Assembly (NCBI GenBank): GCA_002104905.1 | Contig: MCFE01000225.1 | Span: 1 to 64,000 of the forward strand | Source: Basidiobolus meristosporus CBS 931.73 | Lineage: Eukaryota > Basidiobolomycota > Basidiobolomycetes > Basidiobolales > Basidiobolaceae | Length of the DNA stretch: 64,000 nucleotides | Direction of reading: 5' to 3' | Shown: in pieces, positions 10,760-21,064 of the stretch | How the letters are laid out: the number at the start of each line of letters is the position of its first letter | Numbering within the stretch: the stretch's first letter is position 1 | Translations under genes and position numbers: made by a program | Notes under the pieces: generated by a model | The model's database searches: none | What the model saw: only the letters and a program-made list of their open reading frames with translations | What the model was told of the DNA's origin: nothing

Positions 10760-13700
10760 ATGACACCTGGCCATAATTATCTACCAGACGAGTCGTCCGC
10801 CCAAGTTCCCGGATTTCCGGAGCAACAGAGAGCGATTATCTTTAGTCGGGACGGCAGGAAATGCATGAACATTACAATCGCGAAACCGCCCACTCCCCCC
10901 TCCTTAAACATCGAGCCAGTGGATATATTTCTAGACACGTGCCCACCTCCAGCACCCACCTCTGCCTCTACTTCTACTAAAAAAAAGAAAAAGAGGACAA
11001 AGAACAAGAAAAAGGGTGACAGTACGACTCAGCCAGATTCAACCACTGTCGAGAATAGGGTTGATGCCTGTATAGAAATGACTGCCGATTCTTCCAAAAT
11101 CCCTACTTCTATGGAAATGACCAAATCTATCTCTTCCCACATTTCTACCCACCCGGTGCATCCCGAGGAAGGAGCTTCAAAGAAGAAGAAGAAAAAGCAT
11201 GAGGAGGGACAGGCTTCCTTACAGCAACATTCACATCCCCTCAATAACTTTCCGGACACCTCGAACGACGCCATTTGGAACAGTGATAACAGTGAGGAGC
11301 GTCAGCGAATCCGAGACTTTTGGTTGCATCTGGGTGAAGAAGAACGGAGAGCACTGGTTAAGGTTGAGAAGGAGGCAGTCTTACGGAGGATGAAAGAGGA
11401 ACGAGACCCTTGCCCTTGCGCACGCTGTGGGCAGAAAAGGTATATTGTAGAATCCATTCTCATCTCATCACCATGGTTCAACCTATCTCACCACCGTTTC
11501 TTTGTATGAATAGGCAGGCGTTGGAAGACGAGCTCGAAGTGTTATATGACGCATATTATGACGAACTCGAGCAGTATGCCAATCATCAACAGCAATACCT
11601 TGCTTGCGAGAACCAGAGCGATTGCAGCGAAGAAGAATATGAAGTTGAATTTGAAGAAGAGGAGGTAGTGGAGTACGAAGATAGCGATGAAGAGGAGGAG
11701 GAGACAGAGCATAATAGTGCGTATTTTGACCTCGGGGATAGCTTGAAGATCAAAGGTTCCTATTTTTCTAGTATCATTCTTCCACTTTTGACTAACTTTA
11801 TTGCCACTTGCACTAGGTGGAATACTTACTGTGGCGGACGATCTCATAAAAAATGATGGCAAACGGTTCCTAGCTATGATGGAGCGACTTGCCAATCGGA
11901 GTGTACGAAAAGAAGAGACTCCATCAGTCAATGATTCAAGAGCACGGATGCATCATGAGAGTGGCCCACCTAGCTCCAATATTAGCATGGATGGAGAGGT
12001 TCAGACCGATGGAGACAGAAGTCTAGACGTATGTATATCTCTAGGAACCGATAGAGAATAGCATTTATTCTAAACGCTTTCATGTTCAGGAGGGAGGCAA
12101 AGATGATCAGTCTATTGATGAGAATCGACGAATGTTCCAAGTATTTGCTGCTCGCATGTTCGAGCAACGAGTGTTGACCGCATACCGGGAGAAGGTATTT
12201 TTGGAATTCTTGGGATCGTTAAAGCGATGGTCTCCTGTTAAACCTGAGCATTTGAAATACTAGATTGCTCAGGATCGTCAGCAAAAGTTACTCCAAGAGC
12301 TAGAAGAAGAGAATCGACTACAAAGAGAAAAGGAGGAGCGTAGACTAAGGAAACAGGAGAAAAAGAAGGAAAAGCGGAGGTATATGATTCTATTATTGAT
12401 AATCCCCTCTGTTTGATGGTCAGGTACTAACGTTTTCTACACCAGACAACTGAAGGAGCAAAAAGAGCAGGAGCGGTTAAAAAAGGAAGAGGAGCTGCGG
12501 CTAAAAGAAGAGGCTCTAAAGGCCCAAAGAGAGGCTCAACGAAAAAAGAAAGAGGAAGAACGATTGAGAAAGGAAGAGCAGAGAAGGCAAGAAGAGCGGC
12601 TTCGTCTAGAAGCAGAGAGAAAAGCCAAGGCACAGGAGGATAAAGCTCGTAAGGAGAGAGAAGCCAAGGAGCAGGAAGAGAAAAATCGTCGAGCAAAGGC
12701 TGAGAAAAGTGAACCACAGCTAGCTGAAGAGAAGCATACCACAAAGGCACCTAGCCAGCTTCCAACGAAGACAAGCTCTCTTGAATTACCTTTGGGTGAT
12801 CAAGAGGATCACAAGCCAGTCAAACCGGTTGCCGACTCCCATTCAAACCCAAGCATCGACCCGATTATACTGAATGGAGCATCTCCTGTGCGTCCGTATT
12901 ATCAAGTCGCACAGGCTCCTTATGGCTTTCTTCCGACATCTCCTGTTGCTGTATCTCCCCTGTATAAGCCCAATAGAGCATCAGCCGAGTCGGAAAGTGT
13001 GACACGTAAACTCTCGGAACTTACACTTCAATCATGCCTCACCTATGGAACGGAGGCTGCAAACAAACCCTCGAATGAATCTGAACCCTCCACCAATACA
13101 AGTGAGGGTGACCAAAAGCGCGGTTCGGTTTCTTCGACGCTTGAATCTATATTCTCAGCTCAAGGTCCTTCAGTTGGCGTCGGAGGCTCATCCAATAGCC
13201 ATTTCCCTTCTGGAGTTAGCCCTATCCTTCCGTTTGCTTTGAATAGGCCTCTCCTCTTGGTGATGCAACTCTAGTGCCGGCACCTGGTGTGAACCCAGGT
13301 AGCGTTAAGGAAGTAAATAATGGGACAGGAGTTGGTGCAAATACATCGCAGTCAGAATTTGATGAGATTCCTTCGAAAGTTATTCGCCCCCCTCAATCGA
13401 AGGTTATAGCAAGGCCCTCACCGATACAGCAGCCTAGGAATCTGCCCACTTCTTCCGAATATTCCCATCTATCATCGCCCAGCATAGCATCATTCGGTTT
13501 GCCCAAAGTGTGGAATGCTGAAGCAGATAGTCCGCCAGTTTCACATTCCTCACCCACGACATCACCCATTAGCCAACCCTCATCACTCTTCTCTGGACCT
13601 CTCTTTGGTTCTTTAATGGGTACAGTATATGACATCTCGTTGAATGCATACCAAGCCCCGTGCTAAAATACGATTTAGAGAACCAGCCCACCGCCCCTAA

Positions 13701-13985
13701 CCCACCGCCAGCTTTCGACTCCAGTTCAACACCCTCCTCAAACCATTCCATGCCAGGATTTAGTCGTATGGGTCATGGCTGGAATCCACCCACCAATGCT
13801 TCCGAATTGTTTAGAAAGGAAATCGGCTCCGATTGGGCATCAAGACAAGGTAATGCTGAGCGTAGGTTTATGATGGCTGTTCTCGAGTTAATGATTGCTT
13901 GAATGTAGGCCTCTGGTTTACGCATCCTATGGCACCACAGGTGTACAGTGACAGCTCACGAGGGTACATTCAGGATCCTATGGTA

Positions 13986-14016
<31 letters not shown>

Positions 14017-14580
14017 TTAGGCTTGTGCTAAATTGACTCTACTTAGGTCGTTCTCTGGGACCAAATTCGGCAGGCATACTATCGCTTGGAGTCAAGACAA
14101 GGTGTTCAAAGCCTACACCAACTGGCCTCGAATTTCTACTCGCTGATAGAGCTAAAGAACACTCATGTAGAGCTTTTTGGGGAGAGTGCAACCGATGAGG
14201 CTAAGATTTTCGAGGCTTGCCAGGTTGGCAATCGGTGGAGCCAATCTACTGGACAAGGCTTGTTTATATTTAAGCAAGATCCATCACAGCCCAACATTAT
14301 ATTGGCACGGTTCGAAGAGCCAATTACGAATCCACTTCGACAGCCACCCGCTCCCAACATGCCCTCCCTTCCCAGGGGCGTCGTTCCGATGGTGCATCCC
14401 CTGAACCCTCAAGCTGGACTATACGGCGATGCTTATCTTGATAGCATCATGACCCACAACTATCCTACCGCGAGCAATGTTGCCAACATCTTTGGCCCCC
14501 CGCCTCCAACATCATCCCGAAAGGCAAGTGGACCCTCTACCTCCAATGTTGACCTAGGAGTCAATGGTGTATTGTCATAG
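10760..14580 (+). CDS. NST1: NST1-like stress-response / processing-body scaffold protein
   Basis: About ten exons; the best-supported joins are 10760-11439, 11514-11755, 11817-12028, 12090-12194, 12264-12379 and 12446 onward, with later introns near 13190-13235, 13628-13681, 13852-13909 and about 13982-14046. The start is the first in-frame ATG. Order of features: lysine runs ([12 protein letters not shown]), the NST1 signature [20 protein letters not shown] followed by [10 protein letters not shown], a long acidic block after [20 protein letters not shown], then [39 protein letters not shown], and an exceptionally long Glu/Lys/Arg coiled-coil helix. A proline/serine-rich tail contains [16 protein letters not shown] and ends at 14580. 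In yeasts Nst1 is linked to salt tolerance and to condensate scaffolding in mRNA decay. Two joins around 13.2 and 13.65 kb have alternative donor/acceptor choices. Confidence 0.85.
13984..14009 (+). repeat. GT microsatellite in an NST1 intron
   Basis: An uninterrupted run of about 12 GT/TG units begins just after the donor of the intron near 13982 and overlaps it, so repeat slippage could create alternative donors. It is a plain dinucleotide repeat. Confidence 0.8.
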
Positions 14581-14953
14581 CATCATCTATAAGAGGCTCC
14601 ATCTACTTGTATACTACCTTCCGGACTTACATTACATATGGGTCTTCCTATATATACCTCATTAATTGAACGTTTGTAATTTGTTTTCGGGATTTTTTGG
14701 ATACAGATCCATCCTCTGCTCACCCACCACTCTGCTCGACAAATTTCATCTTCATTGTGCAATACAAAATCTGATAATATAAAATGGGCCAGAAAACACT
14801 AGAAAGCCAAAACATCACTTATTGATTTAAAAAAGTCCTTGTCATCACGTGCCGCAGATTTCGTTTTTTTCCCATTCATCCTCTTGGTGCGGCCCGCTGT
14901 ACTTGTAAATATTACACAAACGCGTCTCAGGAATAGTATATTCAAGGGACAAC
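14581..14953. other. Spacer between NST1 and RPB9
   Basis: About 370 nt with no coding sequence. It includes TATATA at about 14650, a CACGTG-like CATCACGTGCC near 14845 and an ACGCGT hexamer at about 14920, 30 nt before the RPB9 start. Confidence 0.35.
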
Positions 14954-15537
14954 ATGGCCACGTTTAAATTCTGTTCCGAATGGTATGCTAATTTGCCTTT
15001 ACCGGTCTTGACGCTCCATTTGTGCCAAGACAGATAGCTTTACTTGGATGGTTTTGTAGAGTAAAAGCTAACGTTTGTTTCTATTTGCTCCATCGCCAAA
15101 GCAACAACATGCTGTATCCCAAAGAGGATCGTGAAAATAAGATCCTATTGTTTGCTTGTCGTAACTGTGATCATCAAGAAGAATCGGACAACAACTGTGT
15201 CTATCGTCATCAGATTGTTCACGTTCCTTCGTAAGTTTTCCCCTCGCCTCGGTGTTTCTTCCTTTTTGTTAAAAATTTGCATCCTCAGTGAGCAAACTAT
15301 GATATTGACTGACCTTGGTTTTGATCCTACTTTGGTAAAGTACTTCAGTGTAAACTTCTTCACTTCCGCTCCTTGCTGACCGGAGTATTCTAGCCACGTA
15401 CCAACATTGCTTGTCCATCCTGTGGCCACACGGAGGCTGTGTTCTTCCAGTCTCGTTCACGTCGCCCGGAAACAAAAATGACCTTGTTCTATGTGTGTTG
15501 TAATAGTGATTGTAACCACCGTTGGGTATCGGCATAA
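14954..15537 (+). CDS. RPB9: DNA-directed RNA polymerase II subunit RPB9
   Basis: Four exons, 14954-14982, 15102-15230, 15289-15334 and 15394-15537, join to 348 nt (115 aa), the usual length. Rpb9 sits at the jaw of Pol II and supports transcript fidelity, TFIIS-stimulated cleavage and start-site choice. The N-terminal zinc ribbon has FCSEC with [13 protein letters not shown], then ACRNC; the linker is [20 protein letters not shown] with GFDPTL before the second ribbon. The C-terminal zinc ribbon shows [20 protein letters not shown] and [13 protein letters not shown], with the conserved FFQSR loop characteristic of Rpb9/TFIIS ribbons. The second pair of cysteines (CNSDC) is spaced C-x3-C within VCCNSDC, slightly different from the usual C-x2-C, though the adjacent CC offers alternatives. 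Confidence 0.95.
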
Positions 15538-15867
15538 CACTTGGTAAGGTTTCGACTGAAACCGGTCAGACACAAAGCATCTCCAGTTCCTTTCGACCCG
15601 AGAGTTGGAGTGAGCACCCGAGAAGACAACGTCACATTTTAGTAATCCAGCGGCAGCAAACTGATTGTTTTTCTCTTGTATGTTTATAAAATCACTATTT
15701 CTACAATACAGTACGTCTGTGATTTGATTTACATTGGAAGATTTATTGAGTTGAATGAATTATGCTTATGCTGTAGTATCAGTGGCTTACGGAGACGACA
15801 TGCTTGGTTTTTCGAAAGGATTTTATTGATGTCATGCTAAAGACATCCATGGATAGGCGTTTTGCTA
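15538..15867. other. Convergent spacer RPB9 / small heat-shock gene
   Basis: 330 nt between two converging genes. AT-rich 3' flanks such as TTTATAAAATC near 15685 are compatible with polyadenylation signals. No gene seen. Confidence 0.4.
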
Positions 15868-16416
15868 TTACAAATGCATATCCTCGATGATGACTCTACG
15901 TGCCTTGAGAACCTCGGACTCAGGCTTGGGGAATTTGATTGTAAGCAGGCCGTTTTGAATTGTGGCGCGTACGTGCTCCATGTCGACCTTACCAGGAAAG
16001 ATGATGGTTCTTTCGAATTGTCCAACAGATCTCTCCTGAGCCCAGACCGTGGTACGGTTGATATCAAATGGATTGTTGGACCAATTGCCCTTGAAGTTGT
16101 TCTCGGCTGCTTCAACACCACCACGAAGAATTGCAATGTTGTCGCCAATGATTTGAAGGTCAATCTTGTCCTTGGGAACGCCGGCAAGCTCGGCCTCAAT
16201 GGTGTAGGCATAGTTGCATTCAACCATGTTAATACGCGGCTTGGATCCCATAGGGATGGGCTTTGTATTAGAAAATTTCGACCACCACTGGTTCAGCCCG
16301 GTACGATTGCCGTTCTGAATTGAACGAGAGACGACGCGCATCAAATGCCACGAATTACGCCAGTACATAGCACTACCAACCCAGAACAAAGGCGAGGTGA
16401 AGATTCTTGTTAAGAA
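15868..16416 (-). CDS. Small heat-shock protein, Hsp20/alpha-crystallin type
   Basis: Single exon of about 182 aa from the ATG at about 16419. The alpha-crystallin domain begins at PRINMVECNYAYTIEAELAG and includes VPKDKIDLQIIGDNIAILRG (the P-G-V-x-K-x-D-I-x-I pattern), FERTIIFPGKVDMEHVRATI and NGLLTIKFPK, the usual G-x-L end motif where IXI-like edges dock. The N-terminal arm is aromatic and basic (MFLTRIFTSPLFWVGSAMYW, NQWWSKF), typical of oligomerising arms. These ATP-independent chaperones bind unfolding proteins. A 20-30 residue loop containing NNPFDI separates two beta strands. The gene is divergent from, and clearly paralogous to, the next one at 16860; the C-terminal I-x-I tail is not obvious. 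Confidence 0.88.
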   Translation of the reverse strand, partial: FLTRIFTSPLFWVGSAMYWRNSWHLMRVVSRSIQNGNRTGLNQWWSKFSNTKPIPMGSKPRINMVECNYAYTIEAELAGVPKDKIDLQIIGDNIAILRGGVEAAENNFKGNWSNNPFDINRTTVWAQERSVGQFERTIIFPGKVDMEHVRATIQNGLLTIKFPKPESEVLKARRVIIEDMHL

Positions 16417-16498
16417 CATTGTTAAACTTGTCTGGCAATGGTTTCCTCAAATCAGTATATATAGACTAGAAACAACCACTTCAGAAGCATACGAAAGC

Positions 16499-16511
16499 TG
16501 CGGAATCCGCA
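16499..16511. promoter_or_regulatory. CGG-N3-CCG near-palindrome, copy 1
   Basis: TGCGGAATCCGCA, palindromic except for the central base, 83 nt upstream of the minus-strand small heat-shock gene. Its reverse complement recurs at 16677. Function inferred only. Confidence 0.4.
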
Positions 16512-16676
16512 TGACTCCCCTTTGACAACGGTTCTTGCTTTAATGGCAGGATCCCGATGCGACATCCATTTGAATGCTTTCTACTGACATCAGGGATTGT
16601 GACAAGACTGCTTTTAATCGGGATTATTTTATCGCGGTATAACAATGTCGATTGCTTTAATTAAGCAAAATACAAC

Positions 16677-16689
16677 TGCGGATTCCGCA
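16677..16689. promoter_or_regulatory. CGG-N3-CCG near-palindrome, copy 2
   Basis: TGCGGATTCCGCA, the exact reverse complement of the 16499 element, 171 nt upstream of the plus-strand small heat-shock gene. One copy thus faces each gene. Confidence 0.4.
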
Positions 16690-16859
16690 ATAGGATCCAT
16701 AATGCACAACGTAATGCCAAATCCAAACCACATTCCACCTCAAGATTGCGGAGGGGAAGCAGAACTAGCCCCATGAAGTTTGTTGATATTTAACAACCTC
16801 AAGAGAGGCTTGGAATGGAATAAAAAAATCATCTTCTCGACAGTACACCAGAGTTCAAC

Positions 16860-17416
16860 ATGTTCTTCCCACGTCGCTTTGCCGCCGCCTTGGAGCACAA
16901 CCACTCCGCCATGCACCCTCGTCTTCTACAGAAGATGATGAAATATGATCAAAAGATGGCTCGGAAGATGGCTTGGTCGAATCGAAGATGGCCCGCAAAC
17001 TTGAGAAGCACAACGCAGGTCGAGCCTGTGGTTTCCATGGCTGGAACCAGGGACCCTTTAGTAAAGGACCACAGCCCAGAGCCAACCTTGCTGAATCCCC
17101 CAGCCACTATAGCCTCGAAGTGGAGTTACCTGGTTTGAATAAAGAGAACATTGATTTGGAGCTTGTTAATGATAAGGTAGCCATCCTCCGCGGGGAGTTT
17201 GGCTCAGCAAACTCCAAAGTCAAGGAGACAATCGATCAGCTCAATACCCCCTGGGCTCAAGGGCGACTCATTGGAGCGTTTGAACGCACCTTTGTGTTCC
17301 CAGACCGGTTTAATCTTAACGAGGTTAAAGCCACTATGAAAGACGGTTTGTTGAAGGTCGAGTTTCCCAAGCATAGTGAGGACATTCTTAAGGTCAAAGC
17401 AATAAATATAGAATAA
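16860..17416 (+). CDS. Small heat-shock protein, Hsp20 type, with one probable short intron
   Basis: The ATG at 16860 opens a basic N-terminal arm (MFFPRRFAAALEHNHSAMHP, KMMKYDQKMARKMAWSNRRW) in one frame, while the alpha-crystallin domain lies in another frame from about 17075: NLAESPSHYSLEVELPGLNK, KENIDLELVNDKVAILRG, FERTFVFPDRFNLNEVKATM, KDGLLKVEFPKH. A 56-nt intron, 17019-17074, would join ACGCAG to CCCAGA in phase and give 166 aa with PRANLAES aligned to PRINMVEC of the divergent paralogue. Donor GTCGAG is weak and another junction, or a real frameshift, is possible. An in-frame TGA at 16946-16948 prevents simple extension of the second frame upstream. Role as for its neighbour: holdase chaperone. 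Confidence 0.8.
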
Positions 17417-18179
17417 ACGCAAATCCTCGTGCTTCAGCATGAAGCATCATTTAGAAATAGATCAACTTGGGTCTCAGACCAGGCTTCCACAACAAGCGTC
17501 CCCATTGGATCTTAGGGAGTCAAGGCCAATGAAACCATGCTGCATCGGAAAAACTTAACTTCCTACGTTCAGTATAAAGAAAAGTGGGCAGTTTTCCCCA
17601 GAGGCTGATTCGTTCCTGTATTCGCTGTATTTGGGCTTGCTCGCAGACGTGTGATTATATTCGATGCTGGAAGTTGCTTTTTCTGAGTTCACGTTACACA
17701 GGGCCAATAGAGTCGCGTCTGGGTTTCTTCATCAGCACTGGGATGTTGTCATTGAAGGGCAAAGGCGGTTGAATCAAATACCATGTGAACTTGGATACAT
17801 TCCTCTTTTCCCATAAGTGGTCTGTGTGACAGCGCTGGAATCCGTAAAATAAGCCAAACCGGTTCCTCCCCTCCGTCTATTGGAAAGCGATTTCCTGGGG
17901 TCCGAGGATTTTAGCTTTTTGCATTTCACATTCTAACCCACGTTCCTCCAAACAGCCCCTTAAACTAGGCGGATCTTATTGATGAACACTGTCCATATTT
18001 GAATCATTCTCTATTGATGAACCCTGCTCATATTTGAATCATTTTCGACATTGTAGCGACCCCAGCTAGCGAAACACCCTGGCTTCGGAATATCTTAAAT
18101 AGGCTGGCTTGAGGCGAACGAATCTACTGACCATTGCTTAGTTCATGTTCTTTCACCACTGACTGTCTACACCCATCAA
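17417..18179. other. Intergenic region upstream of the C2H2 factor
   Basis: About 760 nt with no supported gene. Two near copies of a roughly 28-nt sequence, TTGATGAAC followed by ACTGTCC or CCTGCTC and ATATTTGAATCATT, lie next to each other at about 17978-18042. The rest shows no structure I can name. Confidence 0.4.
17978..18042 (+). repeat. Two-copy direct repeat of about 33 nt
   Basis: The segments starting ATTGATGAACACTG and ATTGATGAACCCTG both continue into CATATTTGAATCATT; the copies are adjacent and differ at a few positions. Position 140-200 nt upstream of a transcription-factor start makes a regulatory role possible but unproven. Confidence 0.6.
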
Positions 18180-19258
18180 ATGTTCCCTCGCAGCAATTTC
18201 GAACATGGTACGATGGAGTTCATCTGCTCGGATTTCGTTTCTTGATAATAATCCAATATCTGCTCCACCTAGGTGACAGCTCAACCACGGTTCTACTTCC
18301 ATCCATAGAACGGCTCAGTTATGCCAGCTCCATTGGACCCTTCGCAAATAGAACGCTGAGCGAGCTCCCACCTTTGTCCCAATTTCTACTTGATACTGAC
18401 AAGTCCCTCTCACACTCCTCTAATACACTGCCTGGGCTCATGAGCCTACACGAATGTTTCAGTAGTTCCGATTCAGATGATGATGCTTCTCTTCTAAGGC
18501 TGCCTCCCATAGCCAGCTGTTTCGAGCCACCCACGGTGACCAATCCACAACGCGAATGGAGGAGACCCTATGATACTTCCCCAACGGATATAAACGTACG
18601 CCCCAGGTCCCAATCGTTGGAGTCGCCACATGATCATATCTTGGCCGATGGAAGGTTTAGCCCAACTTGTGCTCACTCTACGTTGCTACAAGACACACAT
18701 ACGCATACAAGAAACCTCTACCCGAACCGATCATATCAAGGCAGCCAGAGACTTGCAGCAAAGCGTTCTTGGGATCAAGAGCTTCGGCCAACAGCTGAAA
18801 ATACCTCACGGCGATATTCTGGTGAGCGACACCCCTCGCCCACATCCCAAGACAATAGCAAGAAAGTTCACGCTGCAAACTCTGTGGAGTTAGAAGGCCG
18901 GAGAGAGGCCCCCCTTTCACCAACATCCTGCAATGTTCAGCCGCTAGCACTGGTGAGCCCCCGATCAATTCATTTCCCTGCTGTCCAGCCGTCACTACTT
19001 GAATCCAGTCCCAGTCCCTCACAATTCAGCTCCACAGGAGCTAAAAATCACGCATGTACAGTAGCCGGGTGTGATATGAGATTCAAGCGGTTGGAGCATC
19101 TGAAGCGGCATCTACGAGTCCACACCATGGAGCGACCATTCTCTTGTACATACGCGGGCTGCCGTAAGAGTTTCTCAAGGCGGGACAACCTGGGGCAACA
19201 TTTAAGAACACACCAACGGCAGGAGGCGAAGGCCCACCGACCACATGTACAAAATTGA
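18180..19258 (+). CDS. Transcription factor with two C-terminal C2H2 zinc fingers
   Basis: Two exons, 18180-18207 and 18273-19258, give 337 aa. The 65-nt intron uses donor GTACGA and acceptor CACCTAG; reading through it instead leaves no in-frame ATG. The N-terminal two thirds is serine/proline-rich and disordered, with an early [14 protein letters not shown] and acidic [12 protein letters not shown] patches that could activate. The zinc fingers sit at the very end: [20 protein letters not shown] plus HLRVH, then [20 protein letters not shown] plus HLRTH. The finger pair with FKRxEHLKRH and FSRxDNLxQH is the arrangement of Msn2/Msn4 and of the Ste12-alpha C-terminus, whose fingers recognise stress or AGGGG-like elements. 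Both fingers are C-x4-C, a wider spacing than the C-x2-C of Msn2. Orthology is not claimed. Confidence 0.87.
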
Positions 19259-19391
19259 AAAGCGGCCAGTTGTATGGTTAGGATAGAGTTTATTCATCAT
19301 ACTTGGACGAAAACGAACAACGAATACCGAATAAACATAATAAACTAATAATAGGGTTTATCTGACCAGTTATAGTTACGGTTGGGCAGCA

Positions 19392-21064
19392 TCATCCAAG
19401 GCAGAAACAACAGCCGCTCCTAGACGTCCTATCGGATGGAACAAAGCCAAACATCGAGTCCGCACTGTCGTAGCGGTCCTCGAACTCATTGGTCAGGCAG
19501 TCCTCCTCAGCAGCCTCGTCGTCACTTAGATTCTGTACACGGATTTTCTGACGACAAGCCGGCTGTCGTTCCTTGGGGGTGAGTCGGACGTACTCGCTTT
19601 TCCGTAGATGAAACCATGGGGAGTACCGTGGGCTGGGGCTGGGGCTGTGGTTGTATTCGACAATCTCGCGGTCGGCTCTCCGGGCCACCGGCTCGCTATC
19701 CTTGCTTTTGCCTAAGATGTGGAAGCCTTCTGTGGCGAGTCGTTTGAAAAGGGAATCGTCCTCGCCGTGCCGCTCCACCAGTATGGTGGGGCTGGGGTAC
19801 TCAGAGTCGGTGGCGATCGACGACCACGACGTGTATGAGTCACATCTGCTGGGGGTTGAGCAGTTAGAATAGCTAAACTCGCTGTTCGGGCTGTGCTTTC
19901 CTTTTACGGACGAGAGCAATGTGGATTTAGAGGGGTTATTGAGAAGGGATTTGGCTATGAGATGGCTGGGATCTATGTATGGTTGTTGGTTGGCCGATCC
20001 TTCCCGGGGGTTTTCGGTGCTTTTGGGGAGATTAGTATTTTCAATGTTGCCCGCGGTCAGATAGTCAATAGGGTCAATGTTTATACACACACTCTCTTCC
20101 GGAGAATGACTTGGCTCGTCTTCGATGAAACGTTCCACCGACTGTACCATGGCGAGTAGCTTGTTAAGTGTGCACCGTCGCTTGGGGTTGATCTCTAAAG
20201 TCTGGTATAGAACGTTGGCTGCCTCGCGTGTTAACGGGAACATTTCCAAAAGGATGGTTTGATCTCTGAAGAACGCTGCAAAGGTGGGGTCAGCCAATGT
20301 GGCCTGCTTCCAGGGATTTCTACCAAAGCACAGGTTGATGAGGATGATCCCCAGTGCCCACACGTCGCTGGCAGGTGGAGAATAGCTGCACTGGTTGGAT
20401 GCAGCAAACCCTGTGCGCGAAGCGACCTGGGATTCTGTGTGAAGGTTGGGTTTAGTGAATGGCTCGTGACAGCCTCAAGAAGCGCGGACTTACCGGGACT
20501 CATATAGAAGCTGCTGCCGCAGCCGAACTCGTTGGATATTCGGTCGGTCGTGGCTAGTCCGAAATCCGCCAGTTTGAACAAACCATTGTTGGAGATAAGG
20601 ATATTCTCCGGCTTGATATCGCGATGATATACACCTTTGGAATGGCAGTATTCAACTGCGTGAAGGACTTGCAAGAATGCTTGCTTCACCAGCGCATTTC
20701 TCTGAACACTGGTCCCACCAAAGCCAGGCCCCTTACAACTGGTAATGGCTTCGTAAAGGTCCCCTCCTTCACAATACTCCATCCCGATGTATACGCATTC
20801 TTTCGTTTCAACCACAAATTCAAGGCTTATGATGTTAGGGTGCTGGCCTAAAGAGGAGTGTATGGCAATCTCTTGTTGCTGAATGTTGGCTTGACGAGAG
20901 CCGACCGGATGTCTGGGCAGGCACTTCACGGCATAGAGTGCGTGTGGGGGGTTGCAACCTCTTCCGAGATATATAGAGCCGTAGGTGCCGTGCCCAATGA
21001 CATCGACGAGTTGATATTTAGTAGTGCCGTCTTGTATGATTTTTCCGACTTGGTTAGCAGTCAT
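19392..21064 (-). CDS. Serine/threonine kinase of the Ran1/Ksp1/Sks1 group
   Basis: Two exons, 21064-20494 and 20434-19392, give 537 aa. The kinase core is complete: IGHGTYGSIYLG glycine loop, AVKCLPR lysine, EIAIHSSLGQHPNIISLEFV, HRDIKPENILIS catalytic loop, KLADFGLATTDRISNEFGCG, and SSFYMSP joined across the intron to ESQVAS, completing the SPE motif. GCGSSFYMSPE is the signature of the fungal Ran1/Pat1, Ksp1, Sks1 and Vhs1 kinases, which respond to nutrients and control meiosis or filamentation. The helical lobe continues DVWALGIILINLCFGRNPWK. After the kinase domain come about 200 low-complexity residues with SPSPSPRYSP, ending in SRSGCCFCLG. The cysteine cluster at the extreme C-terminus could be a palmitoylation site (inference). 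Confidence 0.92.

Larger units (their letters stand above)
16417..16859. promoter_or_regulatory. Shared divergent promoter of two small heat-shock genes
   Basis: The 440-nt spacer separates paralogous divergent genes. Toward the minus gene there is TATATATA at about 16457-16463, about 40 nt before its ATG. Two 13-mers, TGCGGAATCCGCA at 16499-16511 and TGCGGATTCCGCA at 16677-16689, are reverse complements of each other and contain CGG-N3-CCG, the inverted-triplet form typical of Zn(II)2Cys6 factor sites. No clear canonical array of GAA/TTC heat-shock units was seen by eye. Confidence 0.5.

Noticed and set aside
9020-16090. NNPFD sequence in both the NPF protein and the 15868 small heat-shock protein, suggesting relation
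   Set aside because: The surrounding residues are unrelated; five-residue match is too short.
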